Shown here piece after piece: positions 34,142 through 45,716 of a stretch of DNA of 64,000 bases. Where the stretch lies: contig JAYKKR010000003.1 of NCBI GenBank assembly GCA_036971615.1, positions 1,922,001-1,986,000 on the forward strand. Reading direction: 5' to 3'. The first letter of the stretch is position 1; the number at the start of each line of letters is the position of its first letter. A program made the position numbers and the translations under genes. Below the pieces are notes generated by a model. That model saw nothing but the letters and a program-made list of their open reading frames with translations, was not told the DNA's origin and made no database searches. This DNA comes from Amyloporia xantha (lineage: Eukaryota > Basidiomycota > Agaricomycetes > Polyporales > Adustoporiaceae).

Positions 34142-35142
34142 GACAGAAAGTGGGGAGAAGGAAGGAGACTAATGAATGATATCGCTGTCCAGAACCTCGT
34201 CTTATATCGTATCCCACGCTCCCCATTAGAGGGGTGCCTCAAGGCTAAGTTGAACGCCCAGGAGCCTCAAATTTGGGCACTGTAACTGGAGATACACCGC
34301 CCGAAGTAGCAAGCCTTGATATAATGCTGTGCGCTGCTGCCATATCTGTAAGAGGACCCACATATACAAACGCAGCAGAGCCACACGGCATACCAGCGGT
34401 CGCCAGCGCTGTCAAAAGAACAAGAACATTGGTTAACAACCATAATCTCCTGGTGAATATTAATAGACGATCTGACACAGGGTGCCTACATCTAGACAAG
34501 AGAAACAACTTGATTTGTGACGGTAGCCGTTGCAATGCACGGGGGGCTGCAGACGGCTTGCAATACCGAGCATCATCATCGGTAACTAAATTGGGAAGCC
34601 ACAGATTCGACGTATCAGAAGCTCATAAAAACCGCTGGCAGCGCGAAGGAAGATTCTTTTCAATGCAATGGCTAATCTTTGGGCGACTCACCCCCATCTC
34701 TCTCTGTGTATATCGCCGTCTCTCTGTTTCTCAGAGTCTCATTTCCGTCTGTAGCCCCGACCGACTTCTTGTTGAAATTCGAGAGCGAAGTTATGCTACA
34801 GCGCAAAACGGTCTATAACGCCGGGGAGTTTGAATCTCGTGCATTTAGCACTTGCGATTCATCAACTGCGTTTCCTTTACCATAAGGCTTCTAGAAGGGT
34901 GATTGAAAGTCACTGGTGATAACGAGTTAAGCAGTTGATAAAGGTGCCCTAAATGTAGAATATGCGAAATTCTAGCACCAAAAAGCTGCCTTGAGGGAGA
35001 AACCATGGGTTCGATATGCAAAAGAGTCGAAGACGATCTCTTCCGTCAGTTGGCAATCGAGCGGTTTATTTGGATCCGGCGCTTGCCGGTCTAAACGACG
35101 TCCTCCAAGCGCCCTAATTCTCGTACCGAGATTCGGCCAGGA
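34142..35142. other. Intergenic between divergent genes, no gene supported
   Basis: About 1 kb separating the sacsin-like gene (minus) from the methyltransferase gene (plus). A 181-codon open frame at 34273-34818 has no motif, no splice support and no coding-like composition, so it is not called. Promoters of both genes must lie here. Confidence 0.5.
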
Positions 35143-36147
35143 ATGTCTTTCTCCGTCACTCGCCCCCTCCTCTCACACAAACTACCTCCTTCTTCTCGAG
35201 CTTGGTTGGGTCGCCAGTTCCGCGATCCATATGTACGCGAACGTGTCGCACACCCCGCTCACTACCGCTCGCGATCGGCCTTCAAACTCCTGGAACTCGA
35301 CGCGAAATGGATGTTCTTCCAGCCGGACGTACAGACCGTAGTCGACCTGGGCGCAGCGCCTGGCGGCTGGAGCCAGGTGGCAGCTGCGAAGCTTGGGTGG
35401 ACGGAGGAGGACGTTCTGGGACTTCCGCGCATGTCGAAAGCCCAAGCGAAAGCAAGATTTGCGACCGAGACGTCAGATTTCGGTTTGCAGGAGAATGCGA
35501 AAGAGGAGAGTGGCTTGTGGAGTCAGACGGTGTCTAAACCAGACGAGGGCGAACATGACCTTTGGAATGACCTCAACCTGGACGAGGACTTACCCCAGAA
35601 GGTCGGACGTGGCACGATTGTCGCTGTCGACCTCCTGCGCATGCTCCCTATTCCCGGTGTCAAAGCTATTAAGATGGATTTCTTGTCTCCAGAGGCAGAC
35701 GCGTACATTACTGCCCTGGTGAAGAGCGACAAGAACCCATATGGCAAGGTTCACATGATCTTGTCCGATATGGCGGCCAACTTTTCTGGCAACAAAACGC
35801 ATGACGTCGAGTCCTGTCTTGATATATGCAAGGCGGTCATCACGTTTGCAAAACGCCATTTAGCGACTGCGGAGTCAATAGGGAGGCGCAAGGGAGGTGT
35901 TCTCATGTGCGTATGCTTTGCTGTCTTCGTGCTCGGTTGCTTATTCTGCCAATTAGTCTCAAGTACTTTGAGCACCCTCTCCTTGGCCAAGTTTCGCCAT
36001 GAAGAGCTCAAACCGTACTTCCATGGTGTCTATAACAGCAAGCCAGAAGCGAGTCGAGCAGAATCCAGCGAATGCTACTGGATCTGTATGGGCTTCAAAG
36101 GAGAATACCCGGATGATCATCCAAGCATGAGGCGAACTATCAAGTGA
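35143..36147 (+). CDS. MRM2: MRM2-type (FtsJ/RrmJ family) ribosomal RNA 2'-O-methyltransferase, probable 1-nt frameshift near 3' end
   Basis: A Ser/Arg-rich N-terminus (possible mitochondrial presequence) precedes RDPYVRERVAHPAHYRSRSAFKLLELD, in which the Lys is the first of the K-D-K-E catalytic tetrad. SAM motif I is VVDLGAAPGGWSQVA and the tetrad Asp is in MILSDMAANFSG. After an intron (donor 35907, acceptor 35956) the expected ILKYFEHPLL supplies the third tetrad residue Lys. Downstream ELKPYFHGVY and SSECYWICMGF supply the Glu. Between FEHPLL and AKFRHEELKPYF the frame shifts by one base (GG at 35985-35986). A frame-preserving splice at 35963 would lose the catalytic Lys. The family methylates U in the large mitochondrial rRNA A-loop. 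There is a ~60-residue insert after motif I. Confidence 0.85.
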   Translation: MSFSVTRPLLSHKLPPSSRAWLGRQFRDPYVRERVAHPAHYRSRSAFKLLELDAKWMFFQPDVQTVVDLGAAPGGWSQVAAAKLGWTEEDVLGLPRMSKAQAKARFATETSDFGLQENAKEESGLWSQTVSKPDEGEHDLWNDLNLDEDLPQKVGRGTIVAVDLLRMLPIPGVKAIKMDFLSPEADAYITALVKSDKNPYGKVHMILSDMAANFSGNKTHDVESCLDICKAVITFAKRHLATAESIGRRKGGVLMCVCFAVFVLGCLFCQLVSSTLSTLSLAKFRHEELKPYFHGVYNSKPEASRAESSECYWICMGFKGEYPDDHPSMRRTIK

Positions 36148-36566
36148 TAAGATGACAGCTGGGATGCGTAACGGTACGAACACGCGAGACATCCTTGTCA
36201 AGGCGTATTACAGCTCATGCGCCCAAATGCAAATGCACCCGTACGGTGGTCCATCATCAGCATTCGACAACTGGCTGTGGCTGTTGTCCTCTGGCTACGG
36301 GTGAAGATACCTCCTATAAGCCTATGCTTACTACGTGGTGGCATTCGTGGAGGGCACGACGTTTAAGCGATGTGGGCTGAGCCGTTGTCATGACCGCGCA
36401 CTCGGACTGTATACCATGGGTCATAATACATCGTTGTTAACACCGGAGAGACATGTACATATGGGCATAGCAAGAGAATAAGCGAAATAGGTAACAAGAA
36501 GGAATCGATACTGTCAGAAGCATGCATACGCAGTTTGTACACAGTAATCACTAACAGGTCCGGCCC
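36148..36566. other. Intergenic between convergent genes
   Basis: About 420 bp holding the 3' flanks of the methyltransferase and histone H4 genes. No gene seen. Confidence 0.5.
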
Positions 36567-37190
<624 letters not shown>

Positions 37191-37468
37191 GTCTTAAGAG
37201 TTGTTGATGGGGAGTTAATAAGAGTGGATGCGATGATTGAGAGGCCACACGAAGATCCGAGTGGCGAGGGAGATGGAAGTTGGAAGGCAAGAGCTATCGA
37301 GGCCCGACGCGCCTGTTAACATTGGGACGCGCTGCACGTGATATGACTCTCCGCGTCGGACTCTCATCCCAGGACCCAAAGAGTCTCAGCAGTGAGCTCA
37401 AGCTTTTCTCTCGACGTACACGCCGCTCTTCTTTCGAAATAAGAAATTGAACCCAATTCGCGAATTGT
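37191..37468. promoter_or_regulatory. Bidirectional promoter region between histone H4 and the TFIIIC6 gene
   Basis: The 278 bp between the two divergent start codons must carry both promoters. It is GC-rich near the middle and pyrimidine-rich towards the plus-strand start. No clear TATA box or histone-type element was recognised. Confidence 0.5.
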
Positions 37469-38403
37469 ATGCCTGCTACAACACTCTTTCCTGGTTACCG
37501 CGAAGTAGACGCGTTTGGTCCCGACGAAGAATATGAATCAGAAGAGGAAGTTTCATATGTAACGCTCGACTTGGGCTCGGTTGAGCCTACGCTGGTTCCC
37601 AGCAGTTCTTCATATCGGCTGATAGTGAGTCATGCGATAATACGGGAAATTTATCGTTTGACATGCACAGGACGCCTGCGCTTAGGGACTCGACTCGCCA
37701 ACTCCGTTCCTACAACTGTCCGGGACCATCTTCAAGGGCCAGCACCAGACATTACTGGGTACAGAACTCCTTTTCACCGATGCCAAAGGTATGTAGGTGC
37801 TTTTCTATTACCACATTATGTATTTACAAGGCGCTTTCAGACGACCATCCTGATCGCAGCAAGAAGTCCTTGGTGTCCGTTGGCACAACAGAGCAGCGAA
37901 TCAGGTTCAAGGAGATTGAGCTACGAGAGAAGAAAGCAGACGGATCCATTGACCCGCAGGCCACGCAGCCGACAAGGGGAAAGGTCAAAAAGGAAAGGAT
38001 TCCTGAGACCTTGGGTCAAGTAACGGGGAGTAGCGTCGTCGAGCCTGAACAGCGCAGGGCGCGCAAAGGCCGTGCACGGGCTCAGGGAGAAACTAAAGCA
38101 AAATCGAAAGGGAAGGGAAAGGGAAAGGGCAAGGAGCGTGCGACTGCGCAGACAGAGGGTCAAGCTGGCGATGCTCAAGATGTCCCTGTGGGCGGTGGCG
38201 CCACGGAACAAGGACAGATAGCCATGGAAAGGGCCCAAAATCAAGACCCTCGTGTCGAATCCGCACAAGAACCGGGATCTGTTGTGCTAGACGGAGGGGG
38301 TGAAACTGAGATGCAGACAGACCCACACGCCACCGACGCTGTGTCTGCTGCAATAGATGAAGGAGGGTCTATACCGATGGAAGTAGATCGTACAACGGGC
38401 TGA
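37469..38403 (+). CDS. TFIIIC subunit 6 / tau55-like (TFIIIC_sub6 family)
   Basis: Three exons (37469-37624, 37686-37788, 37841-38403) give 273 residues. The N-terminal ~100 residues match the TFIIIC small-subunit family: an acidic lead-in (DEEYESEEEVSYVTLDLG), then SYRLIGLDSPTPFLQLSG, then GTIFKGQHQTLLGTELLF. These form the beta-barrel that pairs with the tau95 partner. The rest is disordered, with a central Lys/Gly stretch (KSKGKGKGKGKERA) and acidic end. TFIIIC binds the internal A and B boxes of tRNA genes and recruits TFIIIB for RNA polymerase III. The second intron acceptor was chosen so the barrel continues as TDAKDDHPDRS. The basic low-complexity tail resembles that in the unknown gene at 1947-3772, probably by convergence. 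Confidence 0.85.
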
Positions 38404-38786
38404 TAATGCTGTCTTCTGGACGTGCGTACTCTTCCTCATAAGCCATCGAAACGTGGCCCTGGTTCTTTTCTCCAGTTGCATTCATCGATTCTCCGATCGT
38501 TTTACATTTTGGCCTGCATGTTTCATGATAATGTCACTGCAGGTTCATTGGTGCTGTGCTGTCACAGTTCATGCAAAATCTGAAGCCAAGATGTTCAACT
38601 ACTGTTGCCAAGTTGAGGAGTTCCAACTCCGTTTTATAGTTCTTTGTTTAAATAAGTTATATTATCATTAAATAAGACGGCAGCCTATAGTAAATCCCTC
38701 TCTTCCCTGGTGATAAGGAACTATGAAAATACAGTAACAAAGCGACGCTGATATCACCGCTCTCAGAGAAGTACTAAGCACGTACT
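38404..38786. other. Intergenic between convergent genes
   Basis: About 380 bp of 3' flanks, AT-rich at 38640-38670. No gene seen. Confidence 0.5.
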
Positions 38787-41099
38787 CTATACATCCAGCG
38801 GTTCACCAGCGCCATCCGCGGCCTCCGTAGTGTTATCGAGTTTAGAGATATTCTGTGGACCAAGCTTGTCCTCCATGCAGAACTCTTCCTGACTTGCGGT
38901 CTGCCTATCCGTATCTTGGATCCTGGACAAGAAAAGCGTACCAAGAAATGCGAGCCCAGCCCAGGGGACCAAAGAAATGAACGCCCATCGTGTGCCCTCC
39001 CTGTATGCGTCTCTGACAAATGCCTGCACAGCAGGTGGGAGCGTATCGATGCCCTGTAGCGATCTGAGCGACGAGGACGCTTGCGACAGGCTGCCAATGT
39101 CGGAAGCCGACAGGGCGCCAGATCGCACCAGAGACTCGAGGTAGTCCGCGACTTTCGCGTTCATCACCGCACCACACTGTGCGAGCCCTATCGTGCCCCC
39201 CAGCGAGCGGAACTAGGACGCGCGAGGGTCAGCGGTGGAGGGCGACGTGAAGAAGGGGAGTCTCACGAATAGTGATAGGGCGGACACGATGGCGACTCTC
39301 TCTGCCGGTTGGGAGAATCGGGCATGGACGGCAAGGGCGCCGATCGACAGCCCGACACCGGCTCCAGCCATTGCCATGAACCTGTGAGGAGACGCTAGTT
39401 ATCTATCCGGCGTATACGGTGACCATATCATTGTGACCATACCCGTCAATCATGGTGTCGTTATCTCTATCCACCGCCATTGATACCAGCCCCAGCGAAA
39501 GCACAATAAGCAGCCCACCCAGAACAATCGGGTATTTAGGCTGAGCAAACGCGTTATAACTAGTATCCGGCATGCAAACGCGGTACTGACCTGTCGCAGG
39601 CGCTTGACCATGCTGATCTGTATCAAGGAGCCAGCGCCCTGCCAGCATGTCTGTCAGCCTGCACGTACACCAGCACGCTTCTCTCGGCTTACCAGACCAG
39701 GCGCGAAGTAAATCAGTTGCACGCCCGCATCTGTAGCGGAGCGCCCAGCCACGATGGTCATGAAGATCGAGACGAAGTAGAACATCACGAGCATAACCAT
39801 GCCCGAGACGAACGTCGCCGCCATGTTGATGCAAATATCCCGCGAATGGAAGATCGAGAGCGGGAGCATCGGCTCCATCCGCGCGGTGATGGGCGACAGC
39901 GCGATGCGATGCTCGAGCAGATACTCGAATATGACGAATTGGATGTATATGGCGCCGCCGACGACAAACCAGACGATGACTCTGGTCGAGCTCCAGCCGT
40001 AGATGGGCCCCGAGCTCAGTGCGAGGAGGATCAGGATACCCCCGGCCATGAAGAAGATGGCTCCTGGCCAATCGACGCGGAGCAGTTTCTGGAAGAACGT
40101 CTCGGGGGTCGTGGATGTGCTTCCACGAGGCCCTTGCGGCCCTTTCGCCCTCTTGCGGAGGATGATGAACGCCAGGGAGATCCCTACAACGCATGCTGGA
40201 AGACTGAGCTGCTGTCATCAATCTGACGCTCGAGTTATGGGAACGATATAGACATACTTGATCGCGAAAATCCACCGGAAAGACACGGTGAGCAAGGCAC
40301 CTCCGATGACCGGCCCCGTGCAATAGCCTAATGCGAACAGAGCGAATAGCACAGACTGCTGCCAATTGTTGGTGTCCAGGGACTTCGAATCGCTCATGAT
40401 GATCCTGACAAGCTGGCAAGTTGATCCTGTCAGTCATGGCTCAGTCCTGAAGAGCCGCCACATACCGCCTGCAGGCCTGCCGCGCCGACACCAGCGACAC
40501 CACGGCCGGCCAGCAGGGTGACCATGCTATTACTGCCGGTGCTGATGGCACTGCCGACCATGAAAAGCAGGAGCGCGAGTTGAAGTGCGCCATGGCGGCC
40601 CCATATATCGCCTATCGATGCGAATAAAGGGAGAAAGACGGTCGATGACAACAAATACGCCGTCCCTATCCAACTACAGCGATTCGTCAAAGCTTGGCCC
40701 TTCCTTATGGCCGCCTGACGCACCTCTGAAGATCCAGTCGGTTGAATGTGGACTGCGGAGGAAGTCAGCGTTGTGCACGATTCATGCTGGCACATCGATC
40801 TACGTACTGCGATGTGGACTTGCGCTGTCGCAACGACTAAAGAAACAATATCAACTGGTCCGTCTGATGTTCAAGAGAAAAGAACTCTGACCGGTATAAT
40901 CAAGAGTCTCGAAATAAACAGGAATTAATAGAGCAACGGAGAGGAGAATCATATCGCGACGGCGGAAGGACGCGGGTCGAGCCTCGGTCTCGGCAACTAG
41001 AAGAGGGAGTGCAGGACCATCGTCAACGGGCGGTTTTGTGAGTTTCTTCGTGAGTGTTCTTAATAGCCATATTATGCCGGCCATGTCGTCGCTGAGCAC
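38787..41099 (-). CDS. MFS transporter, DHA2/14-TMS drug:H+ antiporter family
   Basis: At least nine exons on the minus strand from ATG at 41099. After a charged cytoplasmic N-terminus, membrane helix 1 ends in ETLDYTVVATAQVHIAS, the LDxTIVxxALP-like motif of this family. STFNRLDLQSWIGTAYLLSS and SIGDIWGRHGALQ (loop 2-3 motif) follow. Next come GRGVAGVGAAGLQA, FALGYCTGPVIGGALL (the antiporter GpxiGG motif) and a long run of hydrophobic helices. The last exons read FRSLGGTIGLAQCGAV and a C-terminal helix WAFISLVPWAGLAFLGTLFL. Two internal exons are only 29 nt. The predicted product is a plasma-membrane multidrug or metabolite exporter of roughly 590 residues. It is distinct in sequence from the MFS gene at 8-10 kb. 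Confidence 0.88.
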
Positions 41100-42973
41100 C
41101 GAGACAGACCGTCTAGAGAGCAGAAACCTTCCAGCACCAAATATTGTGAAGAAACACGGAGCACCGCGTACCTGAATCCGTATACGTATTCGTCCCCTAG
41201 TAGGTGACGTGCTGGTTGAAATTGGATGCCACGGGATAGGCGGGAGACGCGTTGCCCTCCCCAGCTGCAGATGCTAGTTTATACTCTGAGTCGCAGCACT
41301 GCGCAGTAATGACAGATGCGAGGCGATGCTGAGCAGAGTGCCACAGAACGTTCAACTCACCTCCGGCGCCATGCATGAAGCGCAGTCTGTACGTACGGCA
41401 GCCCCCATTTACGGGGAGAACACAGCGCATGGTTGGTCCAACAATGTGGGCCGAGTGAGTGAGTGAGTGAATCTGTGATAGCGTAGCATCATCGCGCGGT
41501 CCACCTCTATTCAGTGGCCATCGACCATCCCCACGGAGCTGGCAGCTCGGTGTATATTACCCGGCTGCGACAGCGCTCGAACTTGAAAGCAACTGATCAG
41601 CGTGGAAATCGCTGGTACAGGGCCCATGACAGCGGCTAGAGGACTTCTTTCGAATCCCAAAAGCCCTACTAGTATCCAGCTTAGCGTACGTCCCGATGAC
41701 CGCCTGTGCACGCGCAGCTTAGGGCAGATATAAATAGACTCGCAGAATTCGGTCACGTTCACTGACCGCAAGGAAACAGGTATACGTACAAGACGCTGCG
41801 GTTCACATTGCTAGGTCCTGGAGCGTAATAATTCGCGTGTCGCGCAAACTCAGCCTCAGCCTTCAGGAGTCCGGACAGCAGATTAATTGCAGGCACGCAC
41901 TCGGCCGGCCCGGGCCCGGACCTCGATCATTGACATCGCCATCAAAGTGATCCCGCCCCTCGAGCCTCCTGCAGAGTGCTCATCCATGACCCAACTCGAA
42001 CGCAACTCACGCGCGACTGTGGTCCGTGACGCACTGACTCCCGAGTCTCACGCGTGCCGCAAATTCCAGCTGACTTTCGAAACTCTACAACACTGTACGT
42101 ATTCGCATCATCGCTCAGGTATCAACATGTCGAACCAACGAGGGAGCCGACCCAATTCGATCGTCACGGCGTAAACTTGGAAACGCTCACTGGCAGGATT
42201 CTGCCCGAGACAGCCTCCGCACTCAGCTTGTGCTGTTTTCTGGCACCATGGAGTGTAGGATCGAACAGATAAATAGGGATCATTAGCGTGCTCCTATGGT
42301 CACATCTCGTTACGGGGAATAATCTAAGGGACCGGCGGACGGTTAAGAGATGCAGGCGTTGCCAGTGACATGGCACACCAACTATATTCTTGATTCATGG
42401 CTGAGAGCTAATATAATACCGAGTGAGCATTTTCATCACGAGCTACTCTTCTCCCCTATAAGAGTAGCGGGTTTTTTGACAAAGTCATTGCTACTGATAA
42501 TCGCAGTATACCCATGAAATGCGGCGTCAGCGCACTCGAGTAAGTGAACGTTAAGCTCATGCTGGAAGGCTTATACAATGCACCTTATTAGATCTCATGA
42601 ATCTTCAGGACGTCATTCCGGCAAATGTGTTCTTCTGGTGTGCTCCCAGGCAGGCTGTTGTCGGTGAAGAATTTACTAGGAGCGAAACAGTATCGCAAAA
42701 TGGGGTTCAACGAATATTATCTGCGCGACAGAGATATACAACCGTCGGTACTCTACACGAGCACAGATGGCCAGAAAAGCTGCGCGCAAAGAAAAACGAA
42801 TGCACTCCACAACAGAATACATCTCCAGCTCGGCATTAAAAGCGCTTAGGGGTCGAAAACAACTGTGGTGATGACGATCAGTGTCGAAGTGCAGCAACGT
42901 GAGACATTAGCACGTACAGAGCGACACAAATTTCTGGATATTTTTCAACAAGATCCACATGAAGGCGGGCTGC
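41100..42973. other. Intergenic, no gene recognised; short (GAGT)n tract
   Basis: About 1.9 kb with only short open frames and no motif. A (GAGT)n microsatellite of ~18 bp lies at about 41453-41470. The left end contains the promoter of the MFS gene. Confidence 0.5.
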
Positions 42974-43402
42974 TCAGACGCTGACTGGGATGGACGCACA
43001 TCCGATACCAACACCGAGGAGACCGAGGAGACCTGTGTAGCGAAGGTGCGTCAGCGCATCTGCATATCGCCACAGGGAACGGGACATGTGCCACAGACCC
43101 TCACCACCGCTGCCGATCGTGTTGTCCTCGCAGCACACGGGGGTCTGGGAGCAGGAGCTTCCGCCGCCGACGCCGATGAGGCCCGGGTCACCGCACTTGG
43201 TGAGGACGTGCGTGCTGCTGTCGTAGTTGTCCGGGTTGAAGCTGAGCGCGGACATGATGGCGCGGCCCTCGGAGGAGCCGACGCTGTACGCGGCGCCGGT
43301 GCAGCACAGGGGGGAGCCGTTGCACTGGCCTGAGTCGCCGCCCGGGCGGGCGAGGGCGAGGGTGGAGAGCGCGAGGGCGAAGAGGGCGACGGCGCGGAAC
43401 AT
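42974..43402 (-). CDS. Class I hydrophobin (hydrophobin 1)
   Basis: The signal peptide MFRAVALFALALSTLALA is followed by a mature protein with the eight-cysteine hydrophobin pattern: QCN, LCC, TKC, SSC, VCC and IGC, that is C-CC-C-C-CC-C. The second half (GLIGVGGGSSCSQTPVCCED) is typical. A short intron with a GTGAGG-type donor near 43105 and acceptor near 43040 separates the last exon, which ends IGCASIPVSV. Secreted hydrophobins self-assemble at air-water interfaces to coat aerial hyphae and fruiting bodies. A TATA box lies ~105 bp upstream of the ATG. It is a close paralogue of the frameshifted gene at 45133-45560. Confidence 0.93.
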   Translation of the reverse strand: MFRAVALFALALSTLALARPGGDSGQCNGSPLCCTGAAYSVGSSEGRAIMSALSFNPDNYDSSTHVLTKCGDPGLIGVGGGSSCSQTPVCCEDNTIGSGGEGLWHMSRSLWRYADALTHLRYTGLLGLLGVGIGCASIPVSV

Positions 43403-45132
43403 GGTTGCTGTTGTGTATGGAGAGTGGGTGGGTGAGCGCGGGTGAGTGCAAGTGAGTGGATGCGAACGGAGTTCTGCTGGACAGGGATCTCGAACGCGGG
43501 GGCTTCTTATAGCTGCGAAGACAGGCGTTGCGTCATGGGCAGGGAGCTGCTGGGATGTGAGCCCGCGATGTGTACGCCCGCGATCGGTTCATGCATCCGT
43601 CACTTCCACCCTCTTCGCCCCATCCCCGCGCCGCGTGTCCCTCTTCTCTTTCCAAAGCACAGCCTGCGGATCACCCTGCAGATCACCCTCGAAAGTGTCG
43701 GCGGCCCCTCGATACCGACGGACAGGGCATCTGCGTCGATATCATGCCTTGCTACTGCTCGAGATCAGACGGAGGCCACCCTTCAAGAGTGGAGTGGGGG
43801 CCCTGACATTAGCTCTGGCGGTGTCAGTCGCATACCACATACTGTACGTTCGGGCGTCGCTCGGCCCAGCCATCTGTACGGTTGGAGGGTTAGCGCTGAT
43901 GCCAGAGCAGGGCTACGTTCGTACGCGTAAACCGCCAGGATTCCTCATCCATATCGTACGATTATACCAAGCTATCCTGCCCCTGTCTCCAGACGCGCGA
44001 CGTTGCTCGCCACCTCGAGGCCTCCCGCCAGCACTGGCAGGGCGCTCCGCCATGCGCATTTAATATTCAGCACCCGCGGCGATCAAGTCCAGTTCAAATT
44101 CCTAACCATTGTGGCGCTGAATTAGTGCTTGATCTCGAGAAGAACCCGCGTCCAACAGACTGCTGTCAACGTCGTGCGGGCAATTTGACGTTTGGCTTTC
44201 TTGGTTTGCAGGCTACCGATGATCCGTCTCCGAAGCACAGAGCCGCGAAGACCTGCTGTACATGCGTTCGTGGGCAGCGATCTGATTCGAATTTTGAACA
44301 AGGGCATAAGCCTGTCACGCCAAATCACATCCGTTAAATTTCAGAATTCAAATTGCCTGGAGATGAAGCTGATCATGAAGGGTGACCTGATATCCCGCAC
44401 CACATATTAGCCACGACCTGAGGACGTTTATCTCCGTGACGTCCTTGTAACTAAACTAGCATTGGATGTCACCTCCCTGTCATCCCCTTGATCGGGGAAC
44501 TAGGGTCGATTCGTGAATTTCACATCGATATCCCATCATCGAAACCGGATATGATCTCTACAGATTGAGACAATACAACGCATTGGGACCTTTTTGCATC
44601 CCTGTGTGCTAAACGCTGCAGCGGGATCCACATTAATACTGGTAATTGAATTCGAATTTCAGATGCAGATGACTGCTTCGGCAATGTGACTAAATACGAT
44701 CTCCTGCAGCTGGTGGCGTCCCAAAAACAATCAAGTGCGTGGGGTGTAGGACATTCCTGTAACCGCAATTTGCGTTTTCCCCCATATGAAATTTTTTTGA
44801 AAGCGCATGCGCGCATTGGATATTGTCACTTTAACTGATGACTATATGCGACGAAATACATGCAGATACGAATCACCCCTGGTAACACTGTCCTTCAGTG
44901 CGGAAACTAACGAAAACTAATGTAACGACGAAAGATAATGAATGACGGCAGCGGGTATGAACGCTCAGGCGATCTTGTAGGATCGCACTGCATTAGGCGG
45001 GAACTAGTTGTGAGAACGGGCCGTCAGTGTGACATATCAGCGAAAGATGAGGAATCAGGACAGACCGAAAGAATTGTATCACAGGTATCATTTTCAATGA
45101 TTTTTTGTGCGAGAACGCGGTTCTTTCCTCGC
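43403..45132. other. Intergenic between two hydrophobin genes
   Basis: About 1.7 kb. Beyond the promoter of hydrophobin 1 (to about 43520) no gene is supported. The overlapping open frames of 160-205 codons at 43442-44063 lack any motif and lie largely in GC-rich upstream sequence. Confidence 0.5.
43504..43511 (-). promoter_or_regulatory. TATA box of hydrophobin 1
   Basis: TATAAGAA on the minus strand, ~105 bp upstream of the ATG at 43402. The equivalent box with similar downstream leader sequence (GAACxxxGTTCTG-type words) occurs upstream of the second hydrophobin. Confidence 0.6.
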
Positions 45133-45560
45133 TCAGATGCTGATGGGGATGGACGCGCAGCCGACACCGATCCCAAGGAGCCCTGTCGAACAAACACGCA
45201 CGCATCAGCCGACCGCAACACCAACACGCAAACAAAGCACGAAGCCACTCTGAATCCTCACCTGCGCCGATGGTGTTGCCCTCGCAGCACACGGGGGTCT
45301 GCGCGCACGAGCTGCCGCCGCCGATGCCGAGGAGGCCGCTATTGTCGCCGCAGCTGGTCGCGACCGTCTTGTGGCCCTCCCACGCGTCCGCGTCCATGCT
45401 GAAGGCGGAGAGGAGCGCGCGGCCCCTCGGACGAGTCGACGCGGTACGAGGGCCCGTTGCAGCAGAGGGCGGAGCCGTTGCATTGTCCGGAGTCGGAGGA
45501 GCCGGGGCGCGCGAGCGCGAGCGCGGAGAGGGAGAGCGCGAGGAGGAGGATGCGGAGCAT
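45133..45560 (-). pseudogene. Hydrophobin 2, class I, broken by a 1-nt frameshift
   Basis: From the ATG at 45560 the frame reads a signal peptide (MLRILLLALSLSALALA), then QCNGSALCCNG and VDSSEG. One extra base in a C4 run at 45423-45426 (G4 on the coding strand) then throws the frame. The other frame continues with everything expected: RALLSAFSMDADAWEG, VATSCGDNSGLLGIGGGSSC, QTPVCCEGNTIG, an intron, and IGVGCASIPISI ending at 45133. Compared with hydrophobin 1 (SSEGRAIMSALSF) the break is exactly one nucleotide. So this is either a very recent pseudogene or an assembly error in a working gene. All eight cysteines are present across the two frames. Confidence 0.88.
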
Positions 45561-45606
45561 GGTGGTTGAGAGGTGAGAGGTGGGTGGGTAAGGTATAAAG
45601 AGTGAT

Positions 45607-45640
45607 TGAGTGAGTGAGTGAGTGAGTGAGTGAGTGAGTG
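45607..45640. repeat. (TGAG)n microsatellite in the leader of hydrophobin 2
   Basis: Eight tandem TGAG units between the TATA box and the ATG. Hydrophobin 1 has a shorter, broken version at the same place (GTGAGCGCGGGTGAGTGCAA). Confidence 0.85.
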
Positions 45641-45710
45641 GATGCAAATTCGAGTGCGAGTGAGCGGATAGAACGAGGTTCTGTTGAACGGTGGGGTTGG
45701 ATGAGGCCTT

Positions 45711-45716
45711 CTTATA
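45711..45716 (-). promoter_or_regulatory. TATA box of hydrophobin 2
   Basis: CATATAAGAAGG on the minus strand, ~150 bp upstream of the ATG. It is the counterpart of the hydrophobin 1 box, with the spacing difference largely explained by the TGAG expansion. Confidence 0.55.

Noticed and set aside
34273..34818. 181-codon open frame between the sacsin-like and MRM2 genes
   Set aside because: No motif, no coding-like composition, and it lies in the shared upstream region of two divergent genes.
42597..42849. Overlapping 74-80 codon frames near 42.6 kb
   Set aside because: Both frames open over the same stretch, no motif or splice extension.
43442..44063. Overlapping 162- and 205-codon frames upstream of hydrophobin 1
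   Set aside because: Two different frames are open over the same GC-rich DNA, neither with family signal, and one overlaps the hydrophobin TATA box.
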